Source: Bacteroidota bacterium (GTDB lineage Bacteria > Bacteroidota > Bacteroidia > J057). From it: 7,967 bases of DNA. Every line of letters starts with the position of its first letter. Positions within the stretch are counted from its first letter, which is position 1. Both the position numbers and the translations under genes were made by a program. The DNA lies in contig RDXT01000606.1 of the NCBI GenBank assembly GCA_004292985.1, positions 1-7,967 of the forward strand, given 5' to 3'. This document shows, piece by piece, positions 6,347 to 7,967 of the stretch. Below the pieces are notes generated by a model. It was given only the letters and a program-made list of their open reading frames with translations, ran no database searches and had not been told where the DNA came from.

Positions 6347-7967
6347 TCAAGGGGTTACTGGCTCAGGAGACGCTTCACCCTGAAGCAGGGCTTCTTTATT
6401 GTCTTCGGTTTCTTTTTTACCCGAAAGGAATATATACATCGCCGGAATCACATACAGGGTAAAGATCAGGGAGAACATCAGCCCCCCCACAATCACGATC
6501 CCCAGCGGCACACGGCTTTGAGAACCGGCGCCCAGGGCCAGTGCGATGGGCAATGCCCCCAGCGTAGTCGCCAGCGAGGTCATGAGGATCGGACGGAGAC
6601 GACCTACGGCAGCTTCACGGGCGGCTTCGGCTTTCGGTACCCCCTGCCGCTGCTTCTGGTTGGCAAATTCCACGATCAGAATACCGTTTTTCGTTACCAG
6701 ACCGATCAGCATAATCATCCCGATCTGGGAGAAAATATTCAGCGTCTGGCCAAACATCCACAGGCTGAGCAGAGCGCCCGCCAGCGCCAGCGGCACCGTC
6801 AGCATGATGATGATCGGGTCACGGAAGCTCTCAAACTGGGCCGCCAGAATCAGGTAAATGAGCGCCAGCGCCAGGAAGAGGGCAAATGAGGTATTGGAGG
6901 AGCTTTCGCTGAAGTCGCGGGAAGGGCCTGCAAGCTCCGTAACAAATGACTGGTCGAGCTGACGGGCTGCGATCTCCTGCATCACTGCAATGCCGTCGCC
7001 GATGGTATAGCCAGGGGCAAGCGCGGCAGATACGGTAGCGGCCTTATAGCGGTTGAAGTGGTACAGCTGCGGTGGGTTGCTCAGCTCCTCGATGCGCACG
7101 AGGTTGTCGAGCTGGATCAGCTCTCCCCGGACATTGCGCACATAAAAAGCGGCCAGATCGAGCGGCTCATCGCGGTTTTTGCGGTCCACCTGCCCGATGA
7201 CCTGGTACTGCTTGCCATTCATCAGGAAGTAGCCGAAGCGGCGACCCGAAAGGGCGAGTTGCAGGGTATTGGAAATATCGAGTACCGAAACGCCCAGTTC
7301 CGTGGCCTTCAGGCGGTCAATGGTTACCTGAAGTTCGGGTTTGTTAAATTTCAGGTTGACATCCACGTTCAGGAAAACAGGGCTTTTCCGCGCCTCTTCC
7401 AGAAACGTGGGCAGCACCTGCTGGAGTTTCTCAAATTCCAGGGTCTGGATCACAAACTGCACAGGCAGCGAAAATCCGGAAGCCAGCGAGGTAGAAATGG
7501 TCTGTTCCTGCGTAGGAATCACGCGGGCCTCCGTAAAACGCCGCGACATGCGGGCAAGCTGGTTGTATATCTGCTGCTGGCTCCGCTCCCGCTCTTCCGG
7601 ATCTTTCAGGATCACGCTCAGGAAGCCGCTGTTAGTAGAGCCGGTACCTGCAAATCCGGGAGAGGTAATCCCAAAAATCATTCTGTTTTCGGGCACACTG
7701 TCTATTACCTGCTGGGCTATGTCATAGATCAGCTGTTCGGTTTTATCAAAATCGGTTCCCTCAGGTGCTGTTACGGGCATACGGATGATGCTCCGGTCTT
7801 CCAAGGGGGCCAGTTCTTTGGGTAAGGTCTGGTTAAAGTAAAAGATGCCTCCCATACAGGCCAGCAGAAGCAGCAAGGAGGCCCAGCGATACTTCAGAAA
7901 GCGCTGAAGGGTGCCCCGGTAGCCATTTTCCATTCCCTTGAAAAAAGGCTCACTCGCATAATAGAAA
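6347..7967 (-). CDS. RND efflux permease (HAE1/AcrB-like), C-terminal half only
   Basis: This inner-membrane pump uses the proton gradient to drive export through an adaptor and the TolC partner. The frame is open to the right edge with 11 codons before the first Met at 7933, so that Met is internal and about half the protein (TM1-6 and the first porter region) is outside the window. Counting from that Met: TM7 about 17-34, then LPKELAPLEDR, a long periplasmic porter/docking region to about 340, TM8 348-366, TM9 372-392, TM10 398-425, TM11 446-468, TM12 474-503, and a charged cytoplasmic tail. Residues equivalent to AcrB proton-relay positions are kept: Lys415 (AcrB Lys940), Arg445 (Arg971) and Thr452 (Thr978); the TM4 aspartates lie off-window. 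The family is HAE1-type (drug, dye or lipid-like substrates) rather than heavy-metal, judged by the LVTKNGILIVEFANQ motif. The stop TGA is 2 nt before the TolC start. Substrate is unknown. Confidence 0.95.
   Translation of the reverse strand, partial: FYYASEPFFKGMENGYRGTLQRFLKYRWASLLLLLACMGGIFYFNQTLPKELAPLEDRSIIRMPVTAPEGTDFDKTEQLIYDIAQQVIDSVPENRMIFGITSPGFAGTGSTNSGFLSVILKDPEERERSQQQIYNQLARMSRRFTEARVIPTQEQTISTSLASGFSLPVQFVIQTLEFEKLQQVLPTFLEEARKSPVFLNVDVNLKFNKPELQVTIDRLKATELGVSVLDISNTLQLALSGRRFGYFLMNGKQYQVIGQVDRKNRDEPLDLAAFYVRNVRGELIQLDNLVRIEELSNPPQLYHFNRYKAATVSAALAPGYTIGDGIAVMQEIAARQLDQSFVTELAGPSRDFSESSSNTSFALFLALALIYLILAAQFESFRDPIIIMLTVPLALAGALLSLWMFGQTLNIFSQIGMIMLIGLVTKNGILIVEFANQKQRQGVPKAEAAREAAVGRLRPILMTSLATTLGALPIALALGAGSQSRVPLGIVIVGGLMFSLIFTLYVIPAMYIFLSGKKETEDNKEALLQGEASPEPVTP

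Noticed and set aside
6482..6488. Seven-base C/G homopolymer as a phase-variation tract in the permease gene
   Set aside because: It encodes conserved Gly-Gly residues in TM12 and is short; nothing suggests slippage control.
7058..7825. Plus-strand open frame of 255 codons opposite the RND permease
   Set aside because: It is fully antisense to a conserved transporter region and shows no family features, so it is a shadow frame.
7931..7933. Met at 7933 as the start of a half-length RND protein
   Set aside because: The frame continues upstream to the window edge and encodes the usual segment just before TM7, so this Met is internal.

Overview
The window is a tightly packed stretch with every supported gene on the minus strand, so it reads from the right edge to the left. 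The families present point to the Bacteroidota: an STN plus carboxypeptidase-regulatory-like TonB-dependent receptor, a DUF4249-type lipoprotein, a LytS/LytTR two-component pair, the near absence of Shine-Dalgarno sequences, and a TAnnTTTG-type promoter box. Base composition looks close to 50% GC. That would fit environmental lineages such as Saprospiria or Cytophagia better than low-GC Flavobacteriia, but genus cannot be decided from this window.

Layout in transcription order: (1) 7967-6347, the C-terminal half of an RND efflux permease whose N-terminal half lies beyond the right edge; (2) 6344-5034, a TolC-type outer-membrane efflux protein starting 2 nt after the permease stop; (3) a 110-nt gap with a good -7-like box; (4) 4923-3877, a four-helix membrane sensor histidine kinase of the LytS/YpdA type; (5) 3880-3143, a LytTR response regulator overlapping the kinase by 4 nt; (6) a 105-nt gap with a possible promoter, a short palindrome and a 9-bp inverted repeat ending one base before the next start codon; (7) 3037-341, an STN-domain TonB-dependent receptor; (8) 338-1, the N-terminal part of a DUF4249-like lipoprotein starting 2 nt after the receptor stop and running off the left edge.

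Three modules are visible. The permease and TolC protein are two parts of a tripartite drug/metabolite exporter; the periplasmic adaptor is expected upstream of the permease, outside the window. The kinase and regulator form one signalling unit. The receptor and lipoprotein form an outer-membrane uptake or surface unit. Whether the two-component pair controls either neighbour is inference. All six reading frames are intact, with no frameshift, mobile element, CRISPR array or RNA gene seen. I see no clear undescribed system. The most notable signals are the inverted repeat abutting the receptor start codon and an STN-domain receptor sitting beside a LytTR pair instead of a FecI/FecR pair.
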